A DNA stretch of 6,597 nt from Phycisphaerales bacterium (GCA_020427625.1 JAGQOI010000398.1:1-6597), one strand, 5' to 3'. Counted from the stretch's first letter, positions 1 through 5,936 are shown. A program made the numbers and translations. The notes: generated by a model not told the origin, from the letters alone.

Positions 1-1017
1 GGACAGGTCTTCGGTGGGATGGATTCCTCGTTTCCGTTCATCAACACCGCCGGCACCGTCGCCTTCAGCGGCACGGTCCCGGGCGTCGGCGACACGATCT
101 GGTCGGGATTCCCCGGCCTCATGGACGTGAACCTCCAGGACGGCGAGGTCGTGCCCGGTGTCGGCACGATCAACGTCAACACGCCGTTCTGGGGCGTGCA
201 CCTCGACAACTTCGGCGTCATCGGCTTCGGCTCGATCGACGGCCACGAGGCCATCATGCACCACGACGGGACCACCCTGTCGACGATCGCCCGCGTCGGC
301 GCCGCCGGGCCCCTCGGCGTCTACACCGATCTCGAATCGGGCACGGGCGCGGCGTCCGACGACGGATACATCTTCGTCGGACGGGTGGGCGGCAGCGGCG
401 CGACCGACAGCGCGATCTTCCGTCGCCTCGGCGGCGGGGCGACGACGGTGGTCGCCCGCGAAGGCGATCATCCGTACGGCTTCTGGGCCGGCGTGGAGTT
501 CGACGACCTGTTCACGTACCCGACGGTGTCGCTCGACGACAGCGGCCGCGCGTTCGTTCGGGCACGGGTGCGGGGCCTCGGCGTGAACAACGGCAACAAC
601 ATGGGTCTGTGGTCGGTCGAGCCGGACGGGACGTTCAACTTCATCATGCGGACGGGTCAGTGGATCGACCTCGGCGACGGCGGCGGCCTGCGTCAGGTCG
701 AGGCCATCATCCTGAACAGCGAGCCGGGCACGAACAGCGGTCGCGGGCGGGGCGTGAACACGCGTGGCGACGCGGTCGTCCGGGTCTCGTTCACCGACGA
801 CACGCAGGCGATCATCGTCGCCCAGTTGCCGCCGGCGTGTCCGGGCGACGTGAACGAGGACGGCATCGTCGACGCCCAGGACCTCGCGATGGTCCTCGCC
901 CAGTGGGATTCGACGGGTCCGGTCGGGACGGGCGGCGACGCGAACCTCGACGGTCTCGTCGACGCCCAGGACCTCGCGGTCGTCCTCGCGACCTGGAACC
1001 ACGTGTGTGAGGGGTGA
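1..1017 (+). CDS. Secreted repeat protein with dockerin-like C-terminus (5' partial)
   Basis: The reading frame is open from base 1, six codons before the first ATG at 19, so the gene starts outside the window and the ATG at 19 is probably internal. Numbering from that Met, residues 1-270 carry spaced motifs of the form [ND]-x-x-G-x-[AVI]-x-[FV], near residues 9-16, 63-70, 114-120, 173-180 and 247-254. They sit about 52-76 residues apart, like blades of a beta-propeller or the DUF7453-type repeat proteins of planctomycetes (family from memory). Residues 276-325 form two EF-hand loops, GDVNEDGIVDAQD and GDANLDGLVDAQD. Each has Asp/Asn at calcium-ligand positions (D277, N279, D281, D285, D288 and the same 30 residues later), followed by the DLAxVLAxW helix typical of dockerin type I. 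Cys274 and Cys330 bracket this tail. It is likely exported, though the signal peptide would lie upstream of the window. The precise role is unknown. It converges on the citrate synthase gene. Confidence 0.85.
   Translation, partial: GQVFGGMDSSFPFINTAGTVAFSGTVPGVGDTIWSGFPGLMDVNLQDGEVVPGVGTINVNTPFWGVHLDNFGVIGFGSIDGHEAIMHHDGTTLSTIARVGAAGPLGVYTDLESGTGAASDDGYIFVGRVGGSGATDSAIFRRLGGGATTVVAREGDHPYGFWAGVEFDDLFTYPTVSLDDSGRAFVRARVRGLGVNNGNNMGLWSVEPDGTFNFIMRTGQWIDLGDGGGLRQVEAIILNSEPGTNSGRGRGVNTRGDAVVRVSFTDDTQAIIVAQLPPACPGDVNEDGIVDAQDLAMVLAQWDSTGPVGTGGDANLDGLVDAQDLAVVLATWNHVCEG
866..978 (+). repeat. Duplicated 23-nt segment encoding the two EF-hand halves
   Basis: An identical 23-base segment occurs at 866-888 and 956-978, exactly 90 bases (30 codons) apart. 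It encodes the VDAQDLA part of each dockerin half. The surrounding codons also match in part. This is either a fairly recent duplication of one EF-hand or strong conservation of codon choice. Confidence 0.8.
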
Positions 1018-1023
1018 TCGGTC

Positions 1024-1156
1024 TTCACCACGGAGGCACGGAGGGCACGGAGGGGGGATTGGGGTTGAAGACGAAGACGAAGAAGAAGAGAAGACATTCT
1101 TCCTGACCTTCAACCCGGTTCTGGTTTGCTCGGTGTCTCGGTGTCTCCGTGGTGAA
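1024..1156. repeat. Palindromic repeat element 1 (arms A and B)
   Basis: Arm A (1024-1053, forward) starts TTCACCACGGAGGCACGGAG. Arm B (1129-1156) is the same motif reverse-complemented, ending CTCCGTGGTGAA. Just inside each arm lies a second box, GGGTTGAAG at 1062-1070 and its exact complement CTTCAACCC at 1108-1116, so the element can fold from both the outer and inner arms. The central loop, about 1071-1107, is purine-rich (GAAGACGAAGAAG) and has no partner in the other elements. The outer arms are built from a CACGGAGRC-like unit of about 9 bases repeated three times. No coding function is apparent: small open frames across it translate to low-complexity HGDTE or RCLRGE strings. Confidence 0.85.
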
Positions 1157-1161
1157 CCGCC

Positions 1162-1276
1162 GGATCGACGATGGCGACGAAACGAACGCGGCCGGCGAGC
1201 ATTGAGGAGCTCGCCGGCCGCTTGTTCTTCGACCCGTTTCTTCGTCCGCTCCGTGCCTCGGTGTCTCCGTGGTGAA
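1162..1276. repeat. Palindromic repeat element 2 (arm C, left outer arm missing)
   Basis: Arm C (1248-1276) reads GCTCCGTGCCTCGGTGTCTC and ends CCGTGGTGAA, in the same orientation as arm B. Moving inward it is followed by the second box as CTTCGACCC (1227-1235), then the right half of a perfect 13-bp stem. The left half (1162-1200) mirrors it imperfectly but lacks a forward CACCACGGAG arm, since arm B of element 1 ends directly before it. The element therefore looks truncated on its left side, perhaps by insertion of, or recombination with, element 1. Confidence 0.7.
1188..1221. terminator. Strong hairpin, candidate bidirectional terminator
   Basis: GCGGCCGGCGAGC (1188-1200) and GCTCGCCGGCCGC (1209-1221) pair perfectly over 13 bp around the 8-base loop ATTGAGGA. 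The + strand continues into TTGTTCTTC, and the - strand continues into GTTCGTTTCG, so both sides have a moderately T-rich tail. The hairpin lies between the 3' ends of two convergent genes (1017 and 1460), where a shared terminator would be expected. The tails are weak for an intrinsic terminator, and the hairpin is also the core of repeat element 2. Confidence 0.5.
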
Positions 1277-1286
1277 CCCCGAACGG

Positions 1287-1423
1287 CACCACGGAGGCGC
1301 GGAGACACGGAGCGTGGTCCTGGGTTCAGGATCGTGAACACGGGCGCGACCGAAGGTCGGACGTCGCCCGAAGCACGATCTTCAACCTGCATCTCGCTCC
1401 GTGTTCTCTGTGTCTCCGTGGTG
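1287..1423. repeat. Palindromic repeat element 3 (arms D and E)
   Basis: Arm D (1287-1312, forward) starts CACCACGGAGGCGCGGAGAC. Arm E (1396-1423) is its reverse complement and ends TCTCCGTGGTG. Inside them is the second box, GGGTTCAGGATCGTG (1322-1336) against CACGATCTTCAACCT (1374-1388), pairing at most positions. Innermost is a short GC stem, CGGGCG (1341-1346) with CGCCCG (1365-1370), plus GACC/GGTC around GAA. It is the most complete of the three palindromes, about 137 bases long. Arms C and D also face each other across 12 bases (CTCCGTGGTG 1265-1274, CACCACGGAG 1287-1296), so alternative folding between neighbouring elements is possible. Confidence 0.85.
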
Positions 1424-1459
1424 GACTTCCGAACGGATGCGTGATGAATCCCGAGCGCG

Positions 1460-2614
1460 TCAGCCGTTCCAGGCCTTGAGTTCGGGGCCGGTGTATTCGG
1501 CGAGGGGTCGGATGATGCGGTTGTTCTGGTGCTGTTCCGTGACGTGGGCGCACCAGCCGGTGATGCGGCTCGCGACGAAGATCGGGGTGTACTGCGGGAC
1601 GGGGATGCCCATGACGAAGTAGGTCATGCCGCAGGGGAAGTCGACGTTCGGGTGGATCTGCTTGTCGTCGAGCATGATCTTCTGGACGGCATCGCCGAGG
1701 TCGAACCACTTCTTCGAGTCGGGTCCCTGGGCCTCGGCGATCTTCAGGCCCCAGCCACGGAGGATGCCGGCGCGATGGTCGCCGTTCTTGTAGACGCGAT
1801 GTCCGAAGCCCATGAGTTTCTGCTTCGTTTCGAAGGCGCGGTCCATGTACTGGCGGACGGTGCCGCCGGCGCTGACGAAGGCGTCGACGTCCTTGAGCAT
1901 CTCCATCGCCATCTCGTTCGCGCCGCCGTGCAGTTCGCCCTTCAGCGCGCCGATGGCGCCGCAGACGGCGGAGTGCAGGTCGCTCATCGTCGACGCGATG
2001 ACGCGTCCGGTGAACGTCGACGCGTTGAAGTCGTGCTCGGCGTACAGGATGAGCGAGACGTCCATGGTCCGGGCGACGAGGTCGGTCGGCTTCTTTCCGG
2101 TCATGCACCAGAGCAGGTTCGACGCATGGTTGAGGGTCGGATCCGGGTCCACGGGCGTCTTGCCGTCGCGCACCATCTGACCGTAACCGATGATGGTGGG
2201 GATCTTCGCAAGCAGGCGCTTCGCCTTGCGGCGTTCGGCGTCGAGCCCGTTGTCCTCGACCTCCTCGTCGAAGTGCGAGAGGTAGGACACGCCGGTGCGG
2301 AGAATCGCCATCGGGTGTGAACCGACCTCCGCGCGGGCGATGTCGCGGAGCAGCGTCTTGAGCCCGTCGGGGATCGACCGCATCGACACGACTTCCGCGG
2401 TGAAGGCCTTGAGTTCGGTCGCGGAGGGCTTGTGTCCCTCGATCAGGAGGAAGGCGACCTCCTCGAACGTCGCGTGCGCGGCGAGGTCGGCGATCTCGTA
2501 GCCGCGATAGATGAGCGACGTCTGGTTCACTGAACAGATCTGGGTGTCGCCGACGGTCTGCCCGGCGAGGCCGCGCGTGTCCTTGGACTTCGAAGAAGCG
2601 GTTGTGGCAGTCAT
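1460..2614 (-). CDS. gltA: Citrate synthase
   Basis: It condenses oxaloacetate with acetyl-CoA to give citrate, the entry step of the TCA cycle, in the cytosol. Counting from the ATG at 2614 the protein has 384 residues, the length of the short bacterial and 2-methylcitrate-type enzymes. Family signatures are clear: CSVNQTSLIYRGYEI near the N-terminus, EHDFNAS (His194, oxaloacetate side), the catalytic motif LHGGAN (His229), GFGHRVYK (His272) and NVDF (catalytic Asp325), with the conserved tail RPLAEYTGP. An upstream TTG at 2623 would add three residues. It sits directly against the AAGGA ribosome-binding site (2624-2628), whereas the ATG lies 9 bases away, so I chose the ATG. The usual DPRA after GFGHRVYK reads DHRA. 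A 2-methylcitrate synthase (PrpC) role cannot be excluded, but no propionate genes are nearby. It lies 175 bp after the DUF4956 gene on the same strand and is probably transcribed separately. Confidence 0.95.
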   Translation of the reverse strand: MTATTASSKSKDTRGLAGQTVGDTQICSVNQTSLIYRGYEIADLAAHATFEEVAFLLIEGHKPSATELKAFTAEVVSMRSIPDGLKTLLRDIARAEVGSHPMAILRTGVSYLSHFDEEVEDNGLDAERRKAKRLLAKIPTIIGYGQMVRDGKTPVDPDPTLNHASNLLWCMTGKKPTDLVARTMDVSLILYAEHDFNASTFTGRVIASTMSDLHSAVCGAIGALKGELHGGANEMAMEMLKDVDAFVSAGGTVRQYMDRAFETKQKLMGFGHRVYKNGDHRAGILRGWGLKIAEAQGPDSKKWFDLGDAVQKIMLDDKQIHPNVDFPCGMTYFVMGIPVPQYTPIFVASRITGWCAHVTEQHQNNRIIRPLAEYTGPELKAWNG

Positions 2615-2623
2615 GACGGACAA

Positions 2624-2628
2624 TCCTT
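2624..2628 (-). promoter_or_regulatory. Ribosome-binding site of citrate synthase
   Basis: AAGGA on the minus strand ends 9 bases before the ATG at 2614 and touches the TTG at 2623. This spacing decides the start in favour of the ATG. Confidence 0.65.
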
Positions 2629-2713
2629 CGCAGGTTGCGTCGAGGGGTGATCGGGATGAAGAGCCGTGCCCGGCGTGCCGCGGGAAGGGCTCACCAGTGC
2701 CGAACGAACGCGC

Positions 2714-2719
2714 ATGATA
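2714..2719 (-). promoter_or_regulatory. Possible -10 box for citrate synthase
   Basis: TATCAT on the minus strand, in the context GCGACTATCATGCGC, is the only AT-rich hexamer in the 175-bp gap before citrate synthase. It would give a leader of roughly 90 bases. No good -35 box (TTGACA-like) is found 16-18 bases upstream, so the call is weak. Confidence 0.25.
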
Positions 2720-2771
2720 GTCGCAAACGTCGCCCGGCGTGGGGCGGCGCGGGGTCCGGATGACCGGCTCG

Positions 2772-2791
2772 GAGCGGCGGCGTGGCCGCTC
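2772..2791 (-). terminator. Hairpin at the end of the DUF4956 gene, possible weak terminator
   Basis: On the minus strand GAGCGGC, loop CACGCC, GCCGCTC forms a perfect 7-bp stem that includes the last two bases of the TGA stop. There is no T-run after it, so it could be a pause or 3'-end stabilising structure rather than an intrinsic terminator. Confidence 0.3.
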
Positions 2792-3452
2792 AGTTGCGCA
2801 ATTCGACGGTCTGGACGCCTTCGACGACGTTCATGGCGCCGACGAGCCGGGCCCGGTCGGCGTCGGGTCGGAGCCGGACGGCGTAGACGCGTTCGATGGA
2901 CGCGCCCTGGCGGGCGGTGGAGACGTTCGTGAGGCGGTGGCTGTCGGCGAAGGGCGCGAGTGCCGCGAGGAGCGGCGCGTCGTCCTCGACCGCGAGCCCG
3001 GTGCGGACGATGAGCGTGTCTTCGGAGGGCCGGTCGTCGACGACGGGTCGGTAGAGCCAGGCGGCGAGACCGGCGACCGGGATGCAGACGAGGGGGATGC
3101 GGAGGTATCCGGATCCGATGGCCATGCCGACGCCGACGGCGAAGATGACGAACGCCGTGTCCCGCGTGTCCTCGACGACGGTTCGGAAGCGGACGATCGA
3201 CAGGGCGCCGACGAGGCTGAAGGCACGGGCGACGTTGTCGCCGATGACCGAGGAGATCATCGCGATGAGCACCGTGAGCAGCACGAGCGTCGCCATGAGC
3301 GATCGGGCCTGGCGCCCGTCGCGCCCGCAGGTCAGCCGGTAGATCGCCGCGACGACCATGCCGAGCGTCAGCGCGACGAGATCGCGCATGATGAGCGCCT
3401 GGAGCGACAGATTGATGTCGCTCGTGAACGAATTCGACAGCCACTCAGGCAC
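2790..3452 (-). CDS. DUF4956 family membrane protein
   Basis: Predicted inner-membrane protein of 220 residues, function not established. Hydrophobic segments lie near residues 24-41, 51-70, 99-117 and 119-135, giving about four membrane helices. They are followed by a soluble domain at about 140-220 with an alternating strand/helix look, ending EGVQTVELRN. The stretch GALSIVRFRTVVEDTRDTAF (83-102) between helices is the signature I associate with DUF4956. The frame is open to 3518, but I chose the GTG at 3452: it gives the short amphipathic N-terminus (MPEWLSNSFTSDINLSLQAL) usual for the family and overlaps the VTC stop codon by 8 bases, an arrangement typical of translational coupling. The earlier start would add 22 basic residues unlike the family. 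Its VTC and CotH neighbours suggest it is the membrane partner of the polymerase-like protein, perhaps a conduit or regulator (inference). The fold recalls MgtC-type proteins. Confidence 0.85.
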   Translation of the reverse strand: MPEWLSNSFTSDINLSLQALIMRDLVALTLGMVVAAIYRLTCGRDGRQARSLMATLVLLTVLIAMISSVIGDNVARAFSLVGALSIVRFRTVVEDTRDTAFVIFAVGVGMAIGSGYLRIPLVCIPVAGLAAWLYRPVVDDRPSEDTLIVRTGLAVEDDAPLLAALAPFADSHRLTNVSTARQGASIERVYAVRLRPDADRARLVGAMNVVEGVQTVELRN

Positions 3453-4221
3453 CGGCGATCTCACTGGAGGGCGAAGAGCGCCCCCACGCCTCGTGACAGA
3501 GACGATACTTCGAGACACCTGTGGGATTCAATCGGTGCGCGCGGACGAGTTCCTTGAACGGACGGGGCAGGGCGTGCACGAACTTGAGTTCGAGGATGAC
3601 GCGTCCCGGCAGCAGCGGGCGGCCCTCGACGACGGTGTCGACGGACCAGTCGCCGCAGACGATGCCGCGGAGATCGTGGTCGAGCGTCAGGCGCATCGGG
3701 CCTTCAGGACCGGTCCCGACGTACGCCTCCCGCCGGTACTCGACGCGACAGGTCGGGCGGAGGTGCTTCTCGGTGAGGCGATCGTGGAACCACTGCGCCG
3801 CCCAGGCGTCGACGGAGGGATTCTCGCGTGTCCCGGGCGCCTCGGTGAGACGGGAGAGGTCGCCGTCGTCGATCGCGGCCCGCCGCTTGCGCCCGCGGCC
3901 CTTCGCTCTCGACTTGCTCTCGACGCAGATCCAGTCGCTGCTCCCGTACCGTCGGGCACGGAACTTGCGACGTCCGATCGCGGGTCGGCGATGCAGGATG
4001 TCGAGGTCGGGCGTGTCGAAGTAGAGCGTCGTCACGCGATAGGCGGCGTCGAGATCGGGATCGGCGTTCGGGTCGGGCGCGAGGTGTCGTCGGGCCCACT
4101 CGACGACGGCGGCGGCCGCGGGGACGTCAACGACGAACTTCAGTTCGTACGCGGCGAGTTCCGGGCGATCGCTGGCGAGGACGGAGGGCGACTGGAACAG
4201 GGCTTCGTCGCGGTGGATCAC
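3445..4221 (-). CDS. VTC-domain polyphosphate polymerase-like protein
   Basis: A 258-residue cytosolic protein made up almost entirely of a VTC domain, the catalytic tunnel fold that in yeast Vtc4 polymerises the gamma-phosphate of ATP into polyphosphate. Visible signatures in order: YELKF (25-29), YFDTPD (67-72), KFRARRYG (86-93), ESKSR (101-105), RPTCRVEYRREAYV (155-168), LTLDHDLRG (178-186), ILELKF (209-214) and GVSKYRLC (235-242). The paired Arg/Lys residues and Glu211 match the type of tunnel-lining basic residues and metal-binding Glu known in Vtc4. No SPX domain and no membrane segment are present, unlike the yeast complex subunits. It starts with GTG in a GTGA overlap with the CotH stop codon, with GGAG 8 bases upstream. 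The 3' end overlaps the DUF4956 gene by 8 bases. Polyphosphate is the family expectation; another product is possible. Confidence 0.88.
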   Translation of the reverse strand: MIHRDEALFQSPSVLASDRPELAAYELKFVVDVPAAAAVVEWARRHLAPDPNADPDLDAAYRVTTLYFDTPDLDILHRRPAIGRRKFRARRYGSSDWICVESKSRAKGRGRKRRAAIDDGDLSRLTEAPGTRENPSVDAWAAQWFHDRLTEKHLRPTCRVEYRREAYVGTGPEGPMRLTLDHDLRGIVCGDWSVDTVVEGRPLLPGRVILELKFVHALPRPFKELVRAHRLNPTGVSKYRLCHEAWGRSSPSSEIAGA

Positions 4222-5927
4222 TCGCCGGACTCCGTGCGATGCTCGTCGAGGGCGGCGACGGCGGGATGGGCGAGGAGGAACGCGCTGCGTTGCTCGAAGA
4301 AGGTGCGCAGGCTGGACTCGACGCCGGCGTCGGGCGACGTCGCCTGGTCGAACGCCTCGTACGACGATCCCTTGCGCGTGTCGGCGCGGACGAGGTCCTC
4401 GATGAGCGCCCGCTGCGTCGCGATGAAGGGTCCGATCGCGTTCCAGTCCATCGACTCCTGCGCGAGCGTGCGGACGTTGCGCAGGTACTGTTCGCGCAGG
4501 TGCGGGACGGCGAGCAGGCGACTGCGGAGCGGCTTGCCGGGGTCGTCGAGGGCGACGAGCGGATCAAGCGTCGTGCCGCCCTCGCCGCGCCCCCCACCGC
4601 CGCCGCCGCCGGGACGGTTCCCGAGCGGGCGATCGGCGCCCGGTCCCGGTCCGTCGTCGGGGGCGTCCCGGGGCGCGCGATCCGGTCCGCCGGGGGGCGG
4701 TCCGTCGGGACGATCCGCGCGTCCGGGTCGGCGGCCGCGGCCGGGTCCGCCCGGTCCGCCGCGTCCGAGTCCGAAGGCCTCGTTCATATCGTGGGGCACG
4801 ACGTGGAAGACGCCCGCGGGGTCCTTGTAGAGGCTGTAGTCGCTTGCGCGGACCCAGTAGCCGTCGCTGTTCACCAGCGTCGTATCGAGGGCGAGGAACC
4901 AGAGGACGCCGTCGAGATCGAGAAGGGGCGCGAGTGCGTCCTCGAGTTCGTCGAGCGGCGTCTCGTCGAGCACGCGGCAGAGTTCGATGAGGTCGTTCCA
5001 GTCCGATTCGTCATCGCGGGTCTTGATCTCGTAGCGCTCGCGGTAGGGCGCGAGGTCCGCGCCGACGTAGTCGAGTCCGCCGTTGCCGTTCGGGCGTCCC
5101 TTGACCTTCCATCGCGCGGCATGTCCGGCGCTGGCGTCATCGCCGCCGGCGGGGAAATTCGTCCTGACGAAGTCCTTGTCGAACTGTTCGACGCTGACGA
5201 AGACGCCCCAGCTCTCGCCGTTGACGACGACGTGCACGAGGTTGGCTCGTGGCGCCGGGAGGTGGGGTCGGGCGAGGTGGGAGTAGAGGACGGTGCTCAG
5301 GAAGGACGGATCGCCGTTGGAGTTGAGCAGGTTGATGGTCTTCGCGCCGTACAGGCGCTGGTCGCCGCGTTCGTGATCGAGGGCGAGGTTGAACGACCGC
5401 TTGCCTCCGGCGGGGACCATGAAGTACGAGGACGCGCCGCGGAAGTGCACGCCGACGCCGTCGAGGGTCGAACCGTCGACGGTGAGGGTCGCGGGCACAT
5501 CGACATCGGTGTTGTAGAAGTCGGCGAGTTCGGTCTCCCAGTCGTTGTCGGCGAAGTCGATGAAGAAGGTCCGGACGACCGAGGGATCGAAGAGCGGCGC
5601 GTCGGGGAAGGTCGCGACGGCATCGCGTTCGACGCGCGGGCCGGGCCCGGTCGGTTCACCGCCGCGACCGGGCCCGCCGCGACCGAAGCGACGTCGTCCT
5701 TCGGGTTCGGCGGCTCGTTCGTCGGCGAGGGCGGCGCGGGCGGCGGCACGTTCGGCGTCGTCGAGTCGACCGTCGTGATCGACGTCGAACTGCGCGACGA
5801 GTTCGCGTTCGGGCGCCGACGGTCCGCCTCGTCCTCCGGGCCCGCGTTGCGGCTGGGCGAGGGCGATGGAGGACAGGCCGCAGAGACCGGCGACGAGGAC
5901 GAGGCGAAGCGAACACGGATGGGGCAT
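4218..5927 (-). CDS. Secreted CotH-family protein kinase-like protein with EF-hand
   Basis: A 569-residue exported protein. Residues 1-24 are a signal peptide ending ALA, with cleavage likely before QPQ. Gly/Pro/Arg-rich linkers at 26-40 and 78-100 flank one EF-hand loop, DVDHDGRLDDAE (48-59). The CotH domain spans about 110-560: RGASS (163-167), GGKRSFNLAL (174-183), NLLNSN (199-204), the APRANLVHVVVNGESWGVFV strand region (225-244), VEQFDK (246-251), the NSDGYW to YSLYKDPAG segment (353-372) and VPHDMNEAFG (377-386), the metal-site motif equivalent to the family's PWDLD. CotH proteins in spore formers and fungi are secretory protein kinases or surface proteins, so kinase activity here is inferred. 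A 65-residue Gly/Pro/Arg/Asp-rich insert (388-452) follows the metal motif. The ATG at 5927 is preceded by AGGGAG with a 9-base spacing. The gene lies 62 bp after the LTxxQ gene and overlaps the VTC gene by 4 bases. Confidence 0.9.
   Translation of the reverse strand: MPHPCSLRLVLVAGLCGLSSIALAQPQRGPGGRGGPSAPERELVAQFDVDHDGRLDDAERAAARAALADERAAEPEGRRRFGRGGPGRGGEPTGPGPRVERDAVATFPDAPLFDPSVVRTFFIDFADNDWETELADFYNTDVDVPATLTVDGSTLDGVGVHFRGASSYFMVPAGGKRSFNLALDHERGDQRLYGAKTINLLNSNGDPSFLSTVLYSHLARPHLPAPRANLVHVVVNGESWGVFVSVEQFDKDFVRTNFPAGGDDASAGHAARWKVKGRPNGNGGLDYVGADLAPYRERYEIKTRDDESDWNDLIELCRVLDETPLDELEDALAPLLDLDGVLWFLALDTTLVNSDGYWVRASDYSLYKDPAGVFHVVPHDMNEAFGLGRGGPGGPGRGRRPGRADRPDGPPPGGPDRAPRDAPDDGPGPGADRPLGNRPGGGGGGGRGEGGTTLDPLVALDDPGKPLRSRLLAVPHLREQYLRNVRTLAQESMDWNAIGPFIATQRALIEDLVRADTRKGSSYEAFDQATSPDAGVESSLRTFFEQRSAFLLAHPAVAALDEHRTESGE
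4230..4233 (-). promoter_or_regulatory. Ribosome-binding site of the VTC gene inside cotH
   Basis: GGAG on the minus strand lies 8 bases before the GTG start at 4221, within the last codons of the CotH gene. It supports the GTG start and coupled translation. Confidence 0.6.
4588..4773 (-). repeat. Low-complexity tract encoding the CotH Gly/Pro/Arg insert
   Basis: The DNA is biased to GGN, CCN and CGN codons, including runs of CCG around 4598-4612 that encode a glycine stretch (GGGGGG, residues 441-446). Such tracts are prone to slippage and to assembly error, but the frame stays open and the domain resumes correctly at TTLDPLVALDDPGKPLRS. Confidence 0.75.
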
Positions 5928-5936
5928 GACACGGAT

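Larger units (their letters stand above)
1018..1459. other. Gene-free convergent intergenic region filled by repeats
   Basis: No convincing gene lies in these 442 bases. Nearly all of the region is taken up by three inverted-repeat elements in the arm order A forward, B reverse, C reverse, D forward, E reverse. The plus-strand open frame crossing the region (1007-1444) encodes only repeat-derived strings such as RCLRGEP twice, and it starts inside the upstream gene. I see no promoter or RNA gene. Confidence 0.8.

Noticed and set aside
1024..1424. CRISPR array
   Set aside because: The repeats alternate in orientation, differ in sequence, and are irregularly spaced with structured, partly conserved spacers; no cas genes are present.
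1007..1444. Plus-strand open frame of 145 codons across the intergenic region
   Set aside because: It begins inside the upstream gene and encodes only translated repeat arms (RCLRGEP strings) and low-complexity Arg-rich sequence; no ribosome-binding site or domain is visible.
1529..2320. Plus-strand frame of 263 codons opposite citrate synthase
   Set aside because: Antisense shadow of an unambiguous citrate synthase; no recognisable domain.
3453..3518. Longer N-terminus for the DUF4956 protein starting at 3518
   Set aside because: It would overlap the VTC gene by 74 bases and add 22 Arg/Pro/Ser-rich residues not expected in the family; the GTG at 3452 gives a standard short coupling overlap.
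3358..4830. Plus-strand frame of 490 codons opposite the VTC gene
   Set aside because: Shadow frame; the minus strand carries clear VTC signatures. The Pro/Ser/Arg-rich end is the complement of the CotH low-complexity tract.
4218..5927. Spore-coat protein role for the CotH homologue
   Set aside because: The family name comes from Bacillus spores, but nothing else here suggests a spore former. The protein has a Sec-type signal peptide and planctomycete-style linkers.
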